Source: Pseudorhizobium xiangyangii (GTDB lineage Bacteria > Pseudomonadota > Alphaproteobacteria > Rhizobiales > Rhizobiaceae). Taken from it: 64,000 bases of DNA. The notes beneath the pieces were generated by a model, which saw only the letters and a list, made by a program, of their open reading frames with translations, was not told where the DNA came from and did no database searches. The stretch lies in assembly GCF_020531965.1 (NCBI RefSeq), contig NZ_JAJAWH010000009.1, positions 62,001 through 126,000 of the forward strand, given 5' to 3'. The position numbers and the translations under genes are program-made. This document shows positions 1-8,880 of this stretch, piece after piece (position 1 is the first letter of the stretch; each line of letters opens with the position of its first letter).

Positions 1-499
1 CATGCCGCGTCGCGATGACGTCGCATGCCTGCCGCTCCTGCCGTCCCCATGTCAGTGCGATATCCAGCTCCCCCTTGTCGACCGCCGCGGCAAGCGAATT
101 GCCGCGATCAACCCGGGCCTCGATCCGCACCTTGGGATGCATCCGCGAGAACCGGCCGAGCAGGGCCGGCAGCCAGGTCTCGGCGAAGTCCTGTGGAACG
201 CCGATCCGCACCCAGCCGTCGAGCCTCGTGATGCTCCTCACCGCTGCCCGCGCCTCGTCGTTCAGGTCAAGGATCCGCCGCGCATAGCCGAGCAGGATTT
301 CTCCGGCTTCGGTCAACACAAGGCCACGCCCGCTCTTCTGCACCAGGCGCTCGCCCACCTGCTCCTCCAGCTTTCGAAGCTGCAGGCTGATCGCCGAGGG
401 GGATCGTCCCAGCCGGTCGGCCGCCTTGGCGAAACTGCCGAGCTCCATGCCGACCGAGAAGGTCCGCAACGTATCCATGTCCAGGTTGGTCGGGATCAT
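1..499 (-). CDS. LysR-family transcriptional regulator (3' part outside window)
   Basis: A reading frame on the minus strand starts at 499 and runs off the left edge, giving about 166 residues. The N-terminus reads as a LysR winged helix-turn-helix (FAKAADRLGRSPSAISLQLRKLEEQ is split by motif: AADRLGRSPSAISLQL, then KLEEQVGERLVQKSGRGLVL, then TEAGEILLGYAR). The start of the effector domain follows (RIGVPQDFAETWLP). A second ATG lies in frame at 478. It is divergent from the tautomerase gene at 618, the usual layout in which a LysR protein controls the adjacent enzyme; that link is inferred. Family assignment is firm; effector and targets are unknown. Confidence 0.9.
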   Translation of the reverse strand, partial: MIPTNLDMDTLRTFSVGMELGSFAKAADRLGRSPSAISLQLRKLEEQVGERLVQKSGRGLVLTEAGEILLGYARRILDLNDEARAAVRSITRLDGWVRIGVPQDFAETWLPALLGRFSRMHPKVRIEARVDRGNSLAAAVDKGELDIALTWGRQERQACDVIATRH

Positions 500-617
500 A
501 ATCGTTCGTTTCTGCAAAACTGTTGGTTTGGAACTTCTCGTTTTTCAAAATGATGATGCGGTCGGATACTCGGCCCGTCAATAGACTTGTCAGCCACATA
601 TCCCGAAGGAGATCGCC
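500..617. promoter_or_regulatory. Divergent promoter region between LysR gene and tautomerase gene
   Basis: This 118-bp gap is AT-richer than its flanks and must hold promoters for both divergent genes. The tautomerase ribosome-binding site (GAAGGAG) is at its right end. No clear -35/-10 pair or T-N11-A LysR box could be chosen by eye with confidence. Confidence 0.4.
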
Positions 618-1019
618 ATGCCTTTCATTCGCGTCACCATCGCAGGCGCCGAAATCGATGCCGCCGCAGTCCGTCGTCTGCAGGAGGGGACCACGGACCT
701 GATGAATGCCGTCATGCGCAAGCGCCGCGAGGTCACCGCCGTGCTTGTCGACGTCGTCCCGCTGACCGGCTGGACGATCGGTGCCGAACCGGTCCCGGTT
801 GCAGCCAATGTGGAGGCGAATGTGTCGGAGGGAACAAATTCCCATGCGGAGAAGAGCCGCTTCGTGCAGCAGATGAATAGCCTGCTGAAGGAGGTTCTGG
901 GGCCGGACGTGCCGCTGGCGACATATGTCATCGTCCGGGAGGTCCACGAAACGGCCTGGGGTTATGGTGGCGTTACGCAGGAGCATCGGCGCACCACCGC
1001 CAAGGTGGCCGCCGCCTGA
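618..1019 (+). CDS. Tautomerase family protein (4-oxalocrotonate tautomerase-like)
   Basis: The 133-residue product begins Met-Pro-Phe-Ile-Arg-Val. After Met removal this gives the N-terminal proline that is the catalytic base of the tautomerase superfamily. The beta-alpha-beta pattern with a helix of the type RLQEGTTDLMNAVMRKR is typical, and the protein is about twice the length of the shortest 4-OT subunits. GAAGGAG seven bases before the ATG fixes the start. It is divergent from a LysR gene, so induction by an unknown aromatic or carbonyl compound is plausible. The substrate cannot be told from sequence. Confidence 0.85.
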   Translation: MPFIRVTIAGAEIDAAAVRRLQEGTTDLMNAVMRKRREVTAVLVDVVPLTGWTIGAEPVPVAANVEANVSEGTNSHAEKSRFVQQMNSLLKEVLGPDVPLATYVIVREVHETAWGYGGVTQEHRRTTAKVAAA

Positions 1020-1090
1020 CTGCCTGACCGACTGTCGACTGCCGGCGCGCGGGATTTGCGTGGATGCGTCTTTCGGGGTAGGTGCGGTTC

Positions 1091-1438
1091 ATGCGCATCC
1101 GATCCGACTTCTACGTTTCCGCCCTGACCCGCCGCGTCTTCTCGGCGGGAGGCTTTGCGGCCGTTGAGAAGAAGGGGGCGGACGAGGCGGGGGCCATCTT
1201 CATCCGCCAGCGCTTCCGCGACGGCACCGAAACGCTCTACGGGCCGGCGCCGCAGTCCATGTTCGAGGAAATGGGCGAGGCGTATGACCGCCGCTTCGAA
1301 AAACGCCTGGATCGCGCCGAGCCCGACATGACCGCGGAGCATCTTGAACGGGAACTGCGGTTCGACCGCGATCTCTGGGTGCTGGAACTGGAGACCGACG
1401 AGTTGGGCGATCTCTTCCCCGTGGTCGATGCCGGCTGA
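1091..1438 (+). CDS. DUF1491 family protein
   Basis: The product of about 115 residues starts MRIRSDFYVSALTRRVF and carries the FIRQRFRDGTETLYGPAP stretch typical of DUF1491, a small family of unknown function found in alphaproteobacteria. A GTG at 1082 is in frame, but the ATG at 1091 is better spaced from the GGGGTAGG upstream and matches the family N-terminus. It is followed by a convergent gene after only 6 bp. No function is assigned. Confidence 0.85.
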   Translation: MRIRSDFYVSALTRRVFSAGGFAAVEKKGADEAGAIFIRQRFRDGTETLYGPAPQSMFEEMGEAYDRRFEKRLDRAEPDMTAEHLERELRFDRDLWVLELETDELGDLFPVVDAG

Positions 1439-1444
1439 TTGGCG

Positions 1445-2395
1445 TCAGCCGCGGCTGCGCAGGATACGTCCGGCTCCGGGGGAAACTGCAGCAGCCTCGC
1501 CGTCCGTGCCTGCTGCCGGTTCGGCAAACTCGCTTTCGCGCGTCGTGTAGCTGTCGGCCCGCCGCCAGGCTTCCACGCGCCGGCCGCATTCGTCGGCATG
1601 AAGCGAATTCCACAGAAACTGGCCGCGGGTGACCCCATTGGTCTCATGGTCCAGATGCGAATAGAAGCGCTGCAGCACATAGAGCGCTTCCGTCTCCTCC
1701 ATGCCCAGCGCCTTCAGCGTGGTGGCGAGCTGCTGGCCCGAAATGTCGAGCATGATCCGCTCCGCCAGCCAGTGACTTGCAGACAGGCTGTCGGCCAGCA
1801 CGGCCGCAAACATCGCGCCCTCGCGGTTGCGGGCAAAGCGGACGAGCAGTGCATCCTGGATGGGCGAGAGCGTCCGCAGGCCCAGCCGGTCGTCGCTGGA
1901 GCGGTGGACATGGCTGGCGAGCGCCTTGATGCGCTGGCGAAGTTCATCCTCGCGCCACCGACGCTCCGCCTCCTGGGCGGCCGCGGCCGATGGTGATGCT
2001 GGCTCGGAATGATGTTCCGCCTTCTCCTGCGGTCCCGCCACCGGCAGGTCGTGACGCAGGCTGACTAGCGCATCCACGACTTTCGGCGAGAGGTTCTCGC
2101 GGCGCACGATGGCGCGCACATGAGCGGCCCCTTGTGTCCGGGCGACGGCGATCAGCGTGTCGTCATCGAGACAGGGAGAGGAGGTAAGGAAGGGCGCGGC
2201 GATCGCGATCGGCTGGCTGGCGATGAAGAAGGTGACGGCGTTCGGCACCTTCGGGCATTGGGAAAGCGCGGCGACTGCCTGACGGCGTGCCTCATCGCTC
2301 GATGCGCTGTACAAGGGTCCGAACAATTCTGCGAATTGTCTCAGTTCGGAGCGCGATGGATGGGGCATGCTCTCGAAACTGGTCACTGTGGCCAT
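1445..2395 (-). CDS. DUF2336 domain-containing protein
   Basis: This 316-residue protein begins MATVTSFESMPHPSRSELRQ. It has the helical-repeat N-terminal half typical of DUF2336 (runs such as EARRQAVAALSQCPKVPNAV and VARTQGAAHVRAIVRRENLS), a charged linker, and a second helical part. The frame stays open 321 bp further upstream, but AGGAAGG lies eight bases before the ATG at 2395 and the upstream translation is Cys/His-rich and unlike protein, so 2395 is the start. DUF2336 proteins are alphaproteobacterial and mostly uncharacterised; some are linked to cell-cycle control. It is convergent with the DUF1491 gene. Confidence 0.85.
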   Translation of the reverse strand: MATVTSFESMPHPSRSELRQFAELFGPLYSASSDEARRQAVAALSQCPKVPNAVTFFIASQPIAIAAPFLTSSPCLDDDTLIAVARTQGAAHVRAIVRRENLSPKVVDALVSLRHDLPVAGPQEKAEHHSEPASPSAAAAQEAERRWREDELRQRIKALASHVHRSSDDRLGLRTLSPIQDALLVRFARNREGAMFAAVLADSLSASHWLAERIMLDISGQQLATTLKALGMEETEALYVLQRFYSHLDHETNGVTRGQFLWNSLHADECGRRVEAWRRADSYTTRESEFAEPAAGTDGEAAAVSPGAGRILRSRG

Positions 2396-3045
2396 CAGAA
2401 CCACATCCTTCCTACGCATGGCCGAGGGCCTTTCAAGATCTCGAAACTGGTCCGTCACGGCCACACTCACGTCAACGCAATACACACTCGCGGCAGCACA
2501 CCACGTAAGGACACGAAACAACCTTTCCTGCGACCGGGATCTCGGGAAAGGATCGTGCCTGGAGGAGAAAACCTGAAACGGGAAGGCGCATGCCTCCTGC
2601 CCGCCGGCCTGACCCTCATGGTAAACCAGATGGTATGCTGCCACGGTTAATGGGGGATGAAGATGCGCCGTTGCGGCACGCCCGCAATGCCGCATGAGCC
2701 GCCCTGGTGTGAACATTTTGCCACTTCCAGCGTTTTAGGCGGTGCCACGGGCCATGCAGACGGTAAGGAACCGTTAGCTTTAACGAATGGTTTACCAGTT
2801 ATTGCCTCAATGCATTCCGTACCGCATCGGAATGGCTGAGATTCGGCAGGCCAAAGTGCCTGCGTCAGGTTTCCGGGGCTGTCCGGCCAGGATAGGTCGC
2901 AATGCCGAAATGTCGCTGTGCCTCAGGGGAGGCTGCACCGACGAGAAAGGCGCGGATGCCCAGCCAGCTGGGAATGCGTCGGCCCGCTAAAGGGCAGGGT
3001 GAAATCGAACCGCTTCATCCGTCTCGAACGACCAGGGAGACGAGC
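2396..3045. other. Long intergenic region with a possible CtrA-like box
   Basis: No convincing gene was found here on either strand. The stretch separates the divergent DUF2336 gene and the small gene at 3046. At 2780-2794 it contains TTAA-N7-TTTA (TTAACGAATGGTTTACC), close to the TTAA-N7-TTAA consensus of the cell-cycle regulator CtrA. The box is about 385 bp upstream of the DUF2336 start, so a role is uncertain. Confidence 0.35.
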
Positions 3046-3234
3046 ATGGCAGAAATAGTGATACTGGACACGTGGCGTGACAAACAGGGCCGGCGGCCCG
3101 AGATCCGCATTGGCGAGCCGGCGGATGCCGGGTCCGCGCAGCTTCTGATGTTTACCGGCATCAGGTACGAGCGGCTGGAGCCGATGCCGTCAAAGCACGG
3201 TCGCAACACGACGATGCTTTTCGAACAGAACTAG
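3046..3234 (+). CDS. Small conserved hypothetical protein (62 aa)
   Basis: The ATG at 3046 follows AGGGAGACGAGC, a good ribosome-binding site. The product starts MAEIVILDTWRDKQGRRPEI, is basic, has no signal peptide or membrane segment, and contains a short Lys/Arg-rich tail (KHGRNTTMLF). The frame is open 144 bp further upstream, but that translation looks random. Similar small proteins occur in rhizobia as far as I recall; no function is known. Confidence 0.65.
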   Translation: MAEIVILDTWRDKQGRRPEIRIGEPADAGSAQLLMFTGIRYERLEPMPSKHGRNTTMLFEQN

Positions 3235-3270
3235 CGGATACCACGCGGTCGAGGGGTTGAACTCGCCGCC

Positions 3271-3834
3271 CTATAGCTGCTGGCTTTGCCGCCATTCGAA
3301 GGGCGCGCATATCGCCTCGGAGAGGAATGCGGAAGCGCCCGGCGCAAAGCTTCCCTGCGGAACCATCGTCCGCAATACCACGTAGCCGTCGGCTTGCTGC
3401 GTCTCCACCAGAATGGATTGGTCGATCGGCTCCGGCAGCGCCTTCCTGAGCAGCGTCAGCTGCGCCGGCGTCGCGAGAACCATATCGAGAATGCCCGCAG
3501 CCGATGTCCGGTCGTTGATGCTGAAGACTTCGTTGGACGCCGCGTCAAAGATGGCGAGGGACCAGAACGGCACTTTCCCCTGCGCATAGACGCGGATCGG
3601 CCCCTGCGAAATGTCGTAGGCGCAAACCGAGACCTCCATGAAGGGATCGTCCTGCATCAGGCCGGCGCGGTCGCGCACGTCCGGGAGCCGGTAGAAGGTG
3701 TGGCGGCTACCCTCCGCGAGCACGCGCGTGTAGGCGTCCTTTTCGCTGAAATAGGGAAGCGCCAGTATGATCACCAGATGCAACAGCGCAGCGCCCACAA
3801 GCCCGGTAATGATCGCGAAGAGAACCTTAAGCAT
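3271..3834 (-). CDS. DUF1254 domain-containing membrane-anchored protein
   Basis: The 187-residue product has an N-terminal membrane segment (LFAIITGLVGAALLHLVIIL) and then a periplasmic domain with the RLPDVRDRAGLMQDDPFME, CAYDISQGPIRVYAQ and PFWSLAIFD features of rhizobial DUF1254 proteins. It overlaps the upstream DUF1214 gene by 8 bp, so the two are translationally coupled. DUF1254/DUF1214 domains commonly occur together and are probably envelope-located; biochemical function is unknown. Its downstream neighbour is convergent. Confidence 0.85.
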   Translation of the reverse strand: MLKVLFAIITGLVGAALLHLVIILALPYFSEKDAYTRVLAEGSRHTFYRLPDVRDRAGLMQDDPFMEVSVCAYDISQGPIRVYAQGKVPFWSLAIFDAASNEVFSINDRTSAAGILDMVLATPAQLTLLRKALPEPIDQSILVETQQADGYVVLRTMVPQGSFAPGASAFLSEAICAPFEWRQSQQL

Positions 3835-4414
3835 CGCCGCATCCAGTCTTCTGGATGCTCGGCATCGAAAGATCGATCAGGCCGGAACTGCCCGCGGCAG
3901 GCGTATCGAGAAGCGTCAGCTTCAGGCGGAAGCGGCCGTCAGGCCGGATTGCCAGCCAGTTGGCGGGTTTGGCCTCGGCCGAGATCTCGATGTCGAACGT
4001 GCCGTCCGCCTTGCGCAGGATGGATCGCGAATTGAGCGCCACCGGCAGGTCCTGGCCGCGCACGCGGCTGCTCGCGGCTGCTCCATCCGTGTAGAGCGTC
4101 CACAGACGGGCAGGCGGTGTATGGCCTGAAATCCGGTAGGTGCAGTCGCCCCTCAGCGTGGCCCCGGCGCTATCCACCGTTGCGGTGAACTGCAGGCCCT
4201 CGGCGCTGGCATAAAGCAGGGCGCCCGCACTCGCGCGGTGCGATTTGGCATAGGGATCGGCTTCCGCCGTCTGGGCGTTCGGAAAGGCTTCCCACGGGCC
4301 AAGCCGGATCGCGCCGAAGCCGGTGGTCGCCTCAAGCGCCCTAAGCGTCGACCAGATGCCGCCTCCGAAGGCGATCGCAAGGGCAATGGCGACAAGGAAA
4401 GGTACACGAAACAC
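3827..4414 (-). CDS. DUF1214 domain-containing protein
   Basis: The 195-residue product has an N-terminal membrane anchor or signal (VPFLVAIALAIAFGGGIW). A beta-rich domain follows, with GPWEAFPNAQTAEADPYAK, CTYRISGHTPPARLWTLYT and the C-terminal NWLAIRPDGRFRLKLTLLDT motif typical of DUF1214. It is first of a two-gene operon with the DUF1254 gene (8-bp overlap). It lies downstream of, and in the same orientation as, the penicillin-binding protein gene, separated by about 195 bp. An envelope role is inferred. Confidence 0.85.
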   Translation of the reverse strand: MFRVPFLVAIALAIAFGGGIWSTLRALEATTGFGAIRLGPWEAFPNAQTAEADPYAKSHRASAGALLYASAEGLQFTATVDSAGATLRGDCTYRISGHTPPARLWTLYTDGAAASSRVRGQDLPVALNSRSILRKADGTFDIEISAEAKPANWLAIRPDGRFRLKLTLLDTPAAGSSGLIDLSMPSIQKTGCGDA

Positions 4415-4609
4415 GAAAGGCTTGCCCTCAAGGATTGCTGCCGAGGGTTAGCATTGATTCTTCCGAAAAGGAACGGCGAAGCGGCGCTTTGTCGGGCAGT
4501 TTGGTCTTAGCGATGGTTCATCGGGTGTTGGCTTCAGGAGCGACGACCGGGAGTGCCGCGCCGGCACCGACGCGGGAACGGTCGTCGCTGTCCCTGTAAA
4601 CGATCACTG

Positions 4610-6814
4610 TCACTGGCCCGTCGTGAGGGAGCCCGTCACCGTCGCATCCGCAATCTTCCCCTTGGCGATGGAAAGCGGTGCGGCAGTCTTCAGGCTGTCG
4701 GCGATCCTGCGCAGCACGCGCGTGGATTCGGCCGACATGGAGCGGGGCCGGACAAGCGGCGGAAGCGCTTCCTCGGTTCCGTCCTGCTTGGCGGCCACCA
4801 CCGGTTCCTTCTTCGCGCTCGCGGGGAAGGGGTTCTCGATGCCCGGGATTGCCTTCAGCTCGATACCCTGATGCGCGTAATCCATCAGCTTCTTGAACGT
4901 CATGGCTGGCAGCGAGCCACCGGTCATCTCGTTCATCGGCGTGAAGTCGTCGTTACCGAACCAAACCGCCGTGGTGTAGTTGCCGGTAAAGCCGACGAAC
5001 CAGGCATCGCGATAGCTCTGCGAGGTTCCCGTCTTGCCGCCTGTCAGAACGCCGTCGACGGCCGCGCGCCGTGCTGTGCCGTTATAGGGAATGTTGGTGA
5101 GGATGCGGTTCATCGAGGAAACCGCCTGCTCCGAAAGCACGCGCCGTGGCGGCGCCTCGTCCCGCTGGAAATCGAAGAGAACGTCGCCGCCGTAGCTCAC
5201 CACCTGCGCAATGCCATGGCGTCGCGACTGCACGCCGCCGGCCGGCATCACCGCGTACGCGGTCGCCTGGTCGAGGACGGTCACTTCGGATGTGCCGAGC
5301 GGGATCGTCTTGTCGGTGCGAAGCGGCGTTTCGATGCCCATGTCCTTGGCAAGTTGCGCGATCCGCTCGGTTCCGAGCTCGTCCTTGGCGAGGCGAACGG
5401 GCACGGTATTGTAGGATTGCGACATGGCGGTCATCAGCGTGACCTTGCCCTTGTAGGAGCGGCCGTAGTTCTGCGGCGACCAGCCGCGCCATGTGACCGG
5501 AGCGTCGGATATGACCGATTCCGGGGTGAAACCCTTCTCCATGGCGGCGGCATAGGTATAGAGCTTGAACGACGAGCCCGGCTGGCGTAGCGCGCGGGTG
5601 GCGCGGTTGAACTGGCTCTCGCCGTAATCCCGGCCGCCGACCATGGCGCGCACGGAGCCGCCGTTCTCGATCATCACCATGGCGCCCTGCTTGGCGCGGT
5701 AGCTTTCGCCGTACTCGCGAAGGCTGGATTCCATGGCGGCTTCCGCGGCCTGCTGCAGGCCCATGTCGATCGTTGTTCGCACGATGACAGAGTGCTCGTT
5801 GAACCTTCCGGCCCTGGCAAGCCGCTGGACCTCGTCGAATGCCCAGTCGAGGAAGAAGTCCGGCGCCTTGGCATCGGCCCGGTCGATGACGGTTGCCGGG
5901 TTGCGCCGGGCGCCGATGACCTGGCCCTCGGTCATCATCCCGCCCTGGACGATGTTCGAGAGAACTTCGTTGGCGCGGGCGCGCGCCGCCGGCAGGTTGA
6001 CATGCGGCGCGTATTTGGCCGGTGCCTTGAACAGGCCCGCCAGCATGGCGGATTCCGCAAGGTTCACCTCGGTTATGTTCTTGCCGAAGTAGAACTGCGC
6101 TGCCGCCGCCGCGCCGAATGTGCCGCCGCCCATGTAGGCGCGGTCGAGGTAGAGCGAGAGGATTTCCTTCTTGGACAGGTTGGCCTCGAGCCATAGCGCC
6201 AGGAAGGCTTCCTTGATCTTGCGCTCGATCGAGCGCTCGTTGGTCAGGAACAGGTTCTTGGCAAGCTGCTGCGTCAGCGTCGAGCCACCCTGCACGACGC
6301 CGCCGGCCTTGGCATTCTCGTTCATGGCGCGGGCAAGGCCCAGGAAGTCGATGCCGAAATGGGAGAAGAAGCGACGGTCTTCCGTGCCCAGGACCGCCTT
6401 GATCAGGTGGTCCGGCAATTCGTCTACGGGCACGGAATCCTCGTGGATGATTCCGCGGTGGCCGATCGTGTTTCCGTAGCGGTCGAGGAAGGTTACGGCG
6501 AAATCGCCACGATTGCGCCAATCTTCCTTGGTTTCCTCAAAGGCCGGCAATGCCAGTGCAAGCAGGACGACCGAACCGGCCGTGCCGAGGGTCATGGCTT
6601 CGCCGGCAACTTCGAAAACGGCCTTTTTCCAGCCGCGGACGCGAAATTTACGCGAAAATATGGTAATCTCTTCCCATATCTCGCCGAGCCGGAAGCCGAG
6701 GTTCCAGACGGTGGAATCGATCCAGGAGTCGATGCGGAGCAGCATATGCCGCTTGTGCGGCCGCTCTTCCCTTTGTTTTGGATCGTCCTGCACCTGATAC
6801 CCCCGATCGATCAT
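4610..6814 (-). CDS. Class A penicillin-binding protein (PBP1A family transglycosylase/transpeptidase)
   Basis: This bifunctional peptidoglycan synthase has a cytoplasmic N-terminus, one membrane segment near residues 72-92 (MTLGTAGSVVLLALALPAF) and a glycosyltransferase domain (GT51) with catalytic Glu in GTEDRRFFSHFGID at about 143-156 and QGGSTLTQQLAKNLFL. The transpeptidase domain has PGSSFK (active Ser), SQSYN (SxN) and KTGTS (KTG box). It should polymerise and crosslink the wall in the periplasm. The frame extends to a TTG at 6874; the ATG at 6814 (MIDRGYQVQDD) is preferred, but neither has a strong ribosome-binding site, and MLLRIDSW further in is also possible. Confidence 0.93.
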   Translation of the reverse strand: MIDRGYQVQDDPKQREERPHKRHMLLRIDSWIDSTVWNLGFRLGEIWEEITIFSRKFRVRGWKKAVFEVAGEAMTLGTAGSVVLLALALPAFEETKEDWRNRGDFAVTFLDRYGNTIGHRGIIHEDSVPVDELPDHLIKAVLGTEDRRFFSHFGIDFLGLARAMNENAKAGGVVQGGSTLTQQLAKNLFLTNERSIERKIKEAFLALWLEANLSKKEILSLYLDRAYMGGGTFGAAAAAQFYFGKNITEVNLAESAMLAGLFKAPAKYAPHVNLPAARARANEVLSNIVQGGMMTEGQVIGARRNPATVIDRADAKAPDFFLDWAFDEVQRLARAGRFNEHSVIVRTTIDMGLQQAAEAAMESSLREYGESYRAKQGAMVMIENGGSVRAMVGGRDYGESQFNRATRALRQPGSSFKLYTYAAAMEKGFTPESVISDAPVTWRGWSPQNYGRSYKGKVTLMTAMSQSYNTVPVRLAKDELGTERIAQLAKDMGIETPLRTDKTIPLGTSEVTVLDQATAYAVMPAGGVQSRRHGIAQVVSYGGDVLFDFQRDEAPPRRVLSEQAVSSMNRILTNIPYNGTARRAAVDGVLTGGKTGTSQSYRDAWFVGFTGNYTTAVWFGNDDFTPMNEMTGGSLPAMTFKKLMDYAHQGIELKAIPGIENPFPASAKKEPVVAAKQDGTEEALPPLVRPRSMSAESTRVLRRIADSLKTAAPLSIAKGKIADATVTGSLTTGQ

Positions 6815-6961
6815 GCCGGTCGCTTGACGCCGCCATCTTGAGCGGCCAGAGCTGCGGGCATAGGTAATCAGCAATAGCTGATGAAGTGTTTATTGACGAT
6901 AGCAGAATAGCAACAAGGCGAAGTCGCGGAGCACCCAATGATCCCCGATACGGAAATGTGA

Positions 6962-7441
6962 ATGACGGAACGACCTTTCTGGAAGACGAAGACGCTTGCC
7001 GAGATGAACCAGACGGAGTGGGAAAGCCTCTGCGACGGCTGCGGGCTCTGTTGTCTCAACAAGCTCGAGGACTGGGACACCGGCGCCGTCGTCTTTACAT
7101 CGGTCCGCTGTCGCCTGATGGACGGCACGAGCTGTCGCTGTACCGATTACGAAAACCGCCAGGCAACCGTGGCCGAATGCATCCAGCTGACACCGGAAAC
7201 CGTTGACGACATCGCCTGGCTGCCGCCGACCTGCGGCTACCGCCTCATCAACGAGGGGCACGACCTCTACTGGTGGCACCACCTCGTCTCCGGTGATCCG
7301 GAAACGGTTCATATTGCCGGCATTTCCGCCCGCGGGCACGAGACCGCCTGCGAGACGGACGTCGATATCGAGGACTTCGAGGACTATATCGTCGACTGGC
7401 CGTGGAGGGCCGGGGAAGAGACCGAGAAGGTGCCGAGTTAA
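6962..7441 (+). CDS. YcgN family cysteine cluster protein (UPF0260)
   Basis: The 159-residue cytoplasmic protein starts [15 protein letters not shown] and carries the Cys-rich pattern of the YcgN/UPF0260 family: [15 protein letters not shown], then [17 protein letters not shown], then TCGYRL and [13 protein letters not shown]. The cysteines suggest metal or Fe-S binding; no activity is established. It is divergent from the penicillin-binding protein gene and convergent with the flavoprotein gene downstream. Confidence 0.9.
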   Translation: MTERPFWKTKTLAEMNQTEWESLCDGCGLCCLNKLEDWDTGAVVFTSVRCRLMDGTSCRCTDYENRQATVAECIQLTPETVDDIAWLPPTCGYRLINEGHDLYWWHHLVSGDPETVHIAGISARGHETACETDVDIEDFEDYIVDWPWRAGEETEKVPS

Positions 7442-7493
7442 GTCCCGGAAGGGAAGGTTTGCGGAGCCATTGGCGACCCCGCAATCCTCCTGC

Positions 7494-7520
7494 GACCTAG
7501 GTCATGCGCAGATTGCGCAT
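7494..7520. terminator. Palindromes between convergent genes
   Basis: GACCTAGGTC (7494-7503), itself palindromic, is followed by ATGCGCA-GAT-TGCGCAT (7504-7520). Together they sit between the convergent YcgN-like and flavoprotein genes. They could act as a bidirectional transcript end, but no T-run follows, so the role is tentative. Confidence 0.3.
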
Positions 7521-7525
7521 AGGCC

Positions 7526-8692
7526 CTAGAAGATGTTGGCGACAGGCCGGCCGAGCGCCATCGCGCCGGTGTATTGCGCTTGCGGCCCCGACTGTAGCGG
7601 ATGGAAGCGTGCTCCCTGGACGTCGCGGAAGCGGCGCTCCAGTCCGGTCGACCGGTAGAAGGACGCGCCGCCGACGAGTTCCATGGCGAGTTCCGTCGCT
7701 TCGATGGCGTGACGCCCGACAAGCGTGCGGCCGATCATCACCTCGTTGACGCTTTCGGCGGACGGCGCATTGCGCATGGCGACGTCCACCATGAAGCGGT
7801 GGGCAAGCTGCGCTGCGCGAAGTGCCGTATCCATCCGGCCGGCAAGCGCCGTCGTGTGATCCGACGGCGGGCGTTTGCGGGCGGCTTCCACGGCAATGTC
7901 GCGGGCGCTTTCAGCCACGCCGAGATAAACCGCATAGATCAGCGGGAAGGCGAGCGTGGAGATGACCTGGAACACCGGATGCCATTCGCCGCTCTTGCGC
8001 GAGAAGGCGACGTTTGCGTCCGGGATGAACAGGTTCTCGATGACCACGTCATTGGAGCCTGTGCCCCGCATGCCGAGCGTGTGCCAGGTATCGTCGATGT
8101 TCACTTCCGGCGCCTTCATGGGCACGCCGAAATGGATGACGGACCGTGTGCCGTCATTGGCGTCGTGGATCGCCCCGGTCATCAGGATGTTGCCGGCTTC
8201 CGCGCCGGACGTGAAGACCTTCCGGGCGTTGATCCGGTAGCCGCCTTCCACCTTCTCGGCCTTGCCGGATCCGCCGATCCAGTCCGATCCGCCGCTGGAC
8301 AGCAGCACCAGCCGTTCGGCCGCGATACGCTTCAGAAGCGGTTCGACGACGGTGACGTTCTGGTGGCGCCAGCGCCATGCCGGGATCACCACCTGATGGG
8401 TATGCATGGCGAAGGCGAGCGCGGTGGAGCCGCAGGCACGGGCGATGATGCGAAGCATCTCTGCCAGTTCGGGCAGTTCCGCGCCGCCGCCGCCGAGTTC
8501 TATCGGCACCCCAGCCTCGACCAGGCCGGCATCCTTCAGGAGAGCATAGTTCTCGCGCACGAAATTGTCGGTTTCATCTGCAGCCGCGGCGCGCTCCGCA
8601 ATGATGGGGCTAAGGGATTTTGCGATCTCGACGACGTTGAGATCCCCCACCGCTGCGTTCGGTTGCGCCATGGTTTCTGCCAGGCCTTGCAT
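7526..8692 (-). CDS. Acyl-CoA dehydrogenase-like flavoprotein
   Basis: The product of about 388 residues has the acyl-CoA dehydrogenase fold order: an N-terminal helical domain (NYALLKDAGLVEAGVPIELGG), a middle beta domain (SSGGSDWIGGSGKAEKVEGG, WHTLGMRGTGSNDVV) and a C-terminal helical domain (ATELAMELVGGASFYR). GAGAGGAGGAAAC before the ATG at 8692 decides the start; the open frame upstream is not protein-like. The family includes both dehydrogenases and flavin monooxygenases of the SfnB/DszC kind, and the sequence alone does not separate them. It is divergent from an HxlR regulator, which probably controls it. Confidence 0.85.
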   Translation of the reverse strand: MQGLAETMAQPNAAVGDLNVVEIAKSLSPIIAERAAAADETDNFVRENYALLKDAGLVEAGVPIELGGGGAELPELAEMLRIIARACGSTALAFAMHTHQVVIPAWRWRHQNVTVVEPLLKRIAAERLVLLSSGGSDWIGGSGKAEKVEGGYRINARKVFTSGAEAGNILMTGAIHDANDGTRSVIHFGVPMKAPEVNIDDTWHTLGMRGTGSNDVVIENLFIPDANVAFSRKSGEWHPVFQVISTLAFPLIYAVYLGVAESARDIAVEAARKRPPSDHTTALAGRMDTALRAAQLAHRFMVDVAMRNAPSAESVNEVMIGRTLVGRHAIEATELAMELVGGASFYRSTGLERRFRDVQGARFHPLQSGPQAQYTGAMALGRPVANIF

Positions 8693-8880
8693 GTCGTTTC
8701 CTCCTCTCGACATTGAGAATGCCTGCAGTGTGCGCCTGATCGCGGATCTGCTCCAGTTCAGGAACTGTACTGCCCCCGGCCCACGTCTGCTCCTGCGCCG
8801 GCCTCCGGTTGCCCCCGCATTGTCGGGCTGGGAGACCTGGACTATGATGGAAACGGGCTGGGCCTTGAGAGTGTGGGGCC
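8693..8880. promoter_or_regulatory. Divergent regulatory region, flavoprotein / HxlR
   Basis: This 188-bp region separates two divergent genes and must hold both promoters. HxlR-type regulators usually bind near their own gene. I could not pick an unambiguous operator by eye. Confidence 0.35.

Noticed and set aside
4553-5590. Long open frame on the plus strand (345 codons)
   Set aside because: It is antisense to the penicillin-binding protein, is rich in Arg and His, and has no family features. High GC opens false frames.
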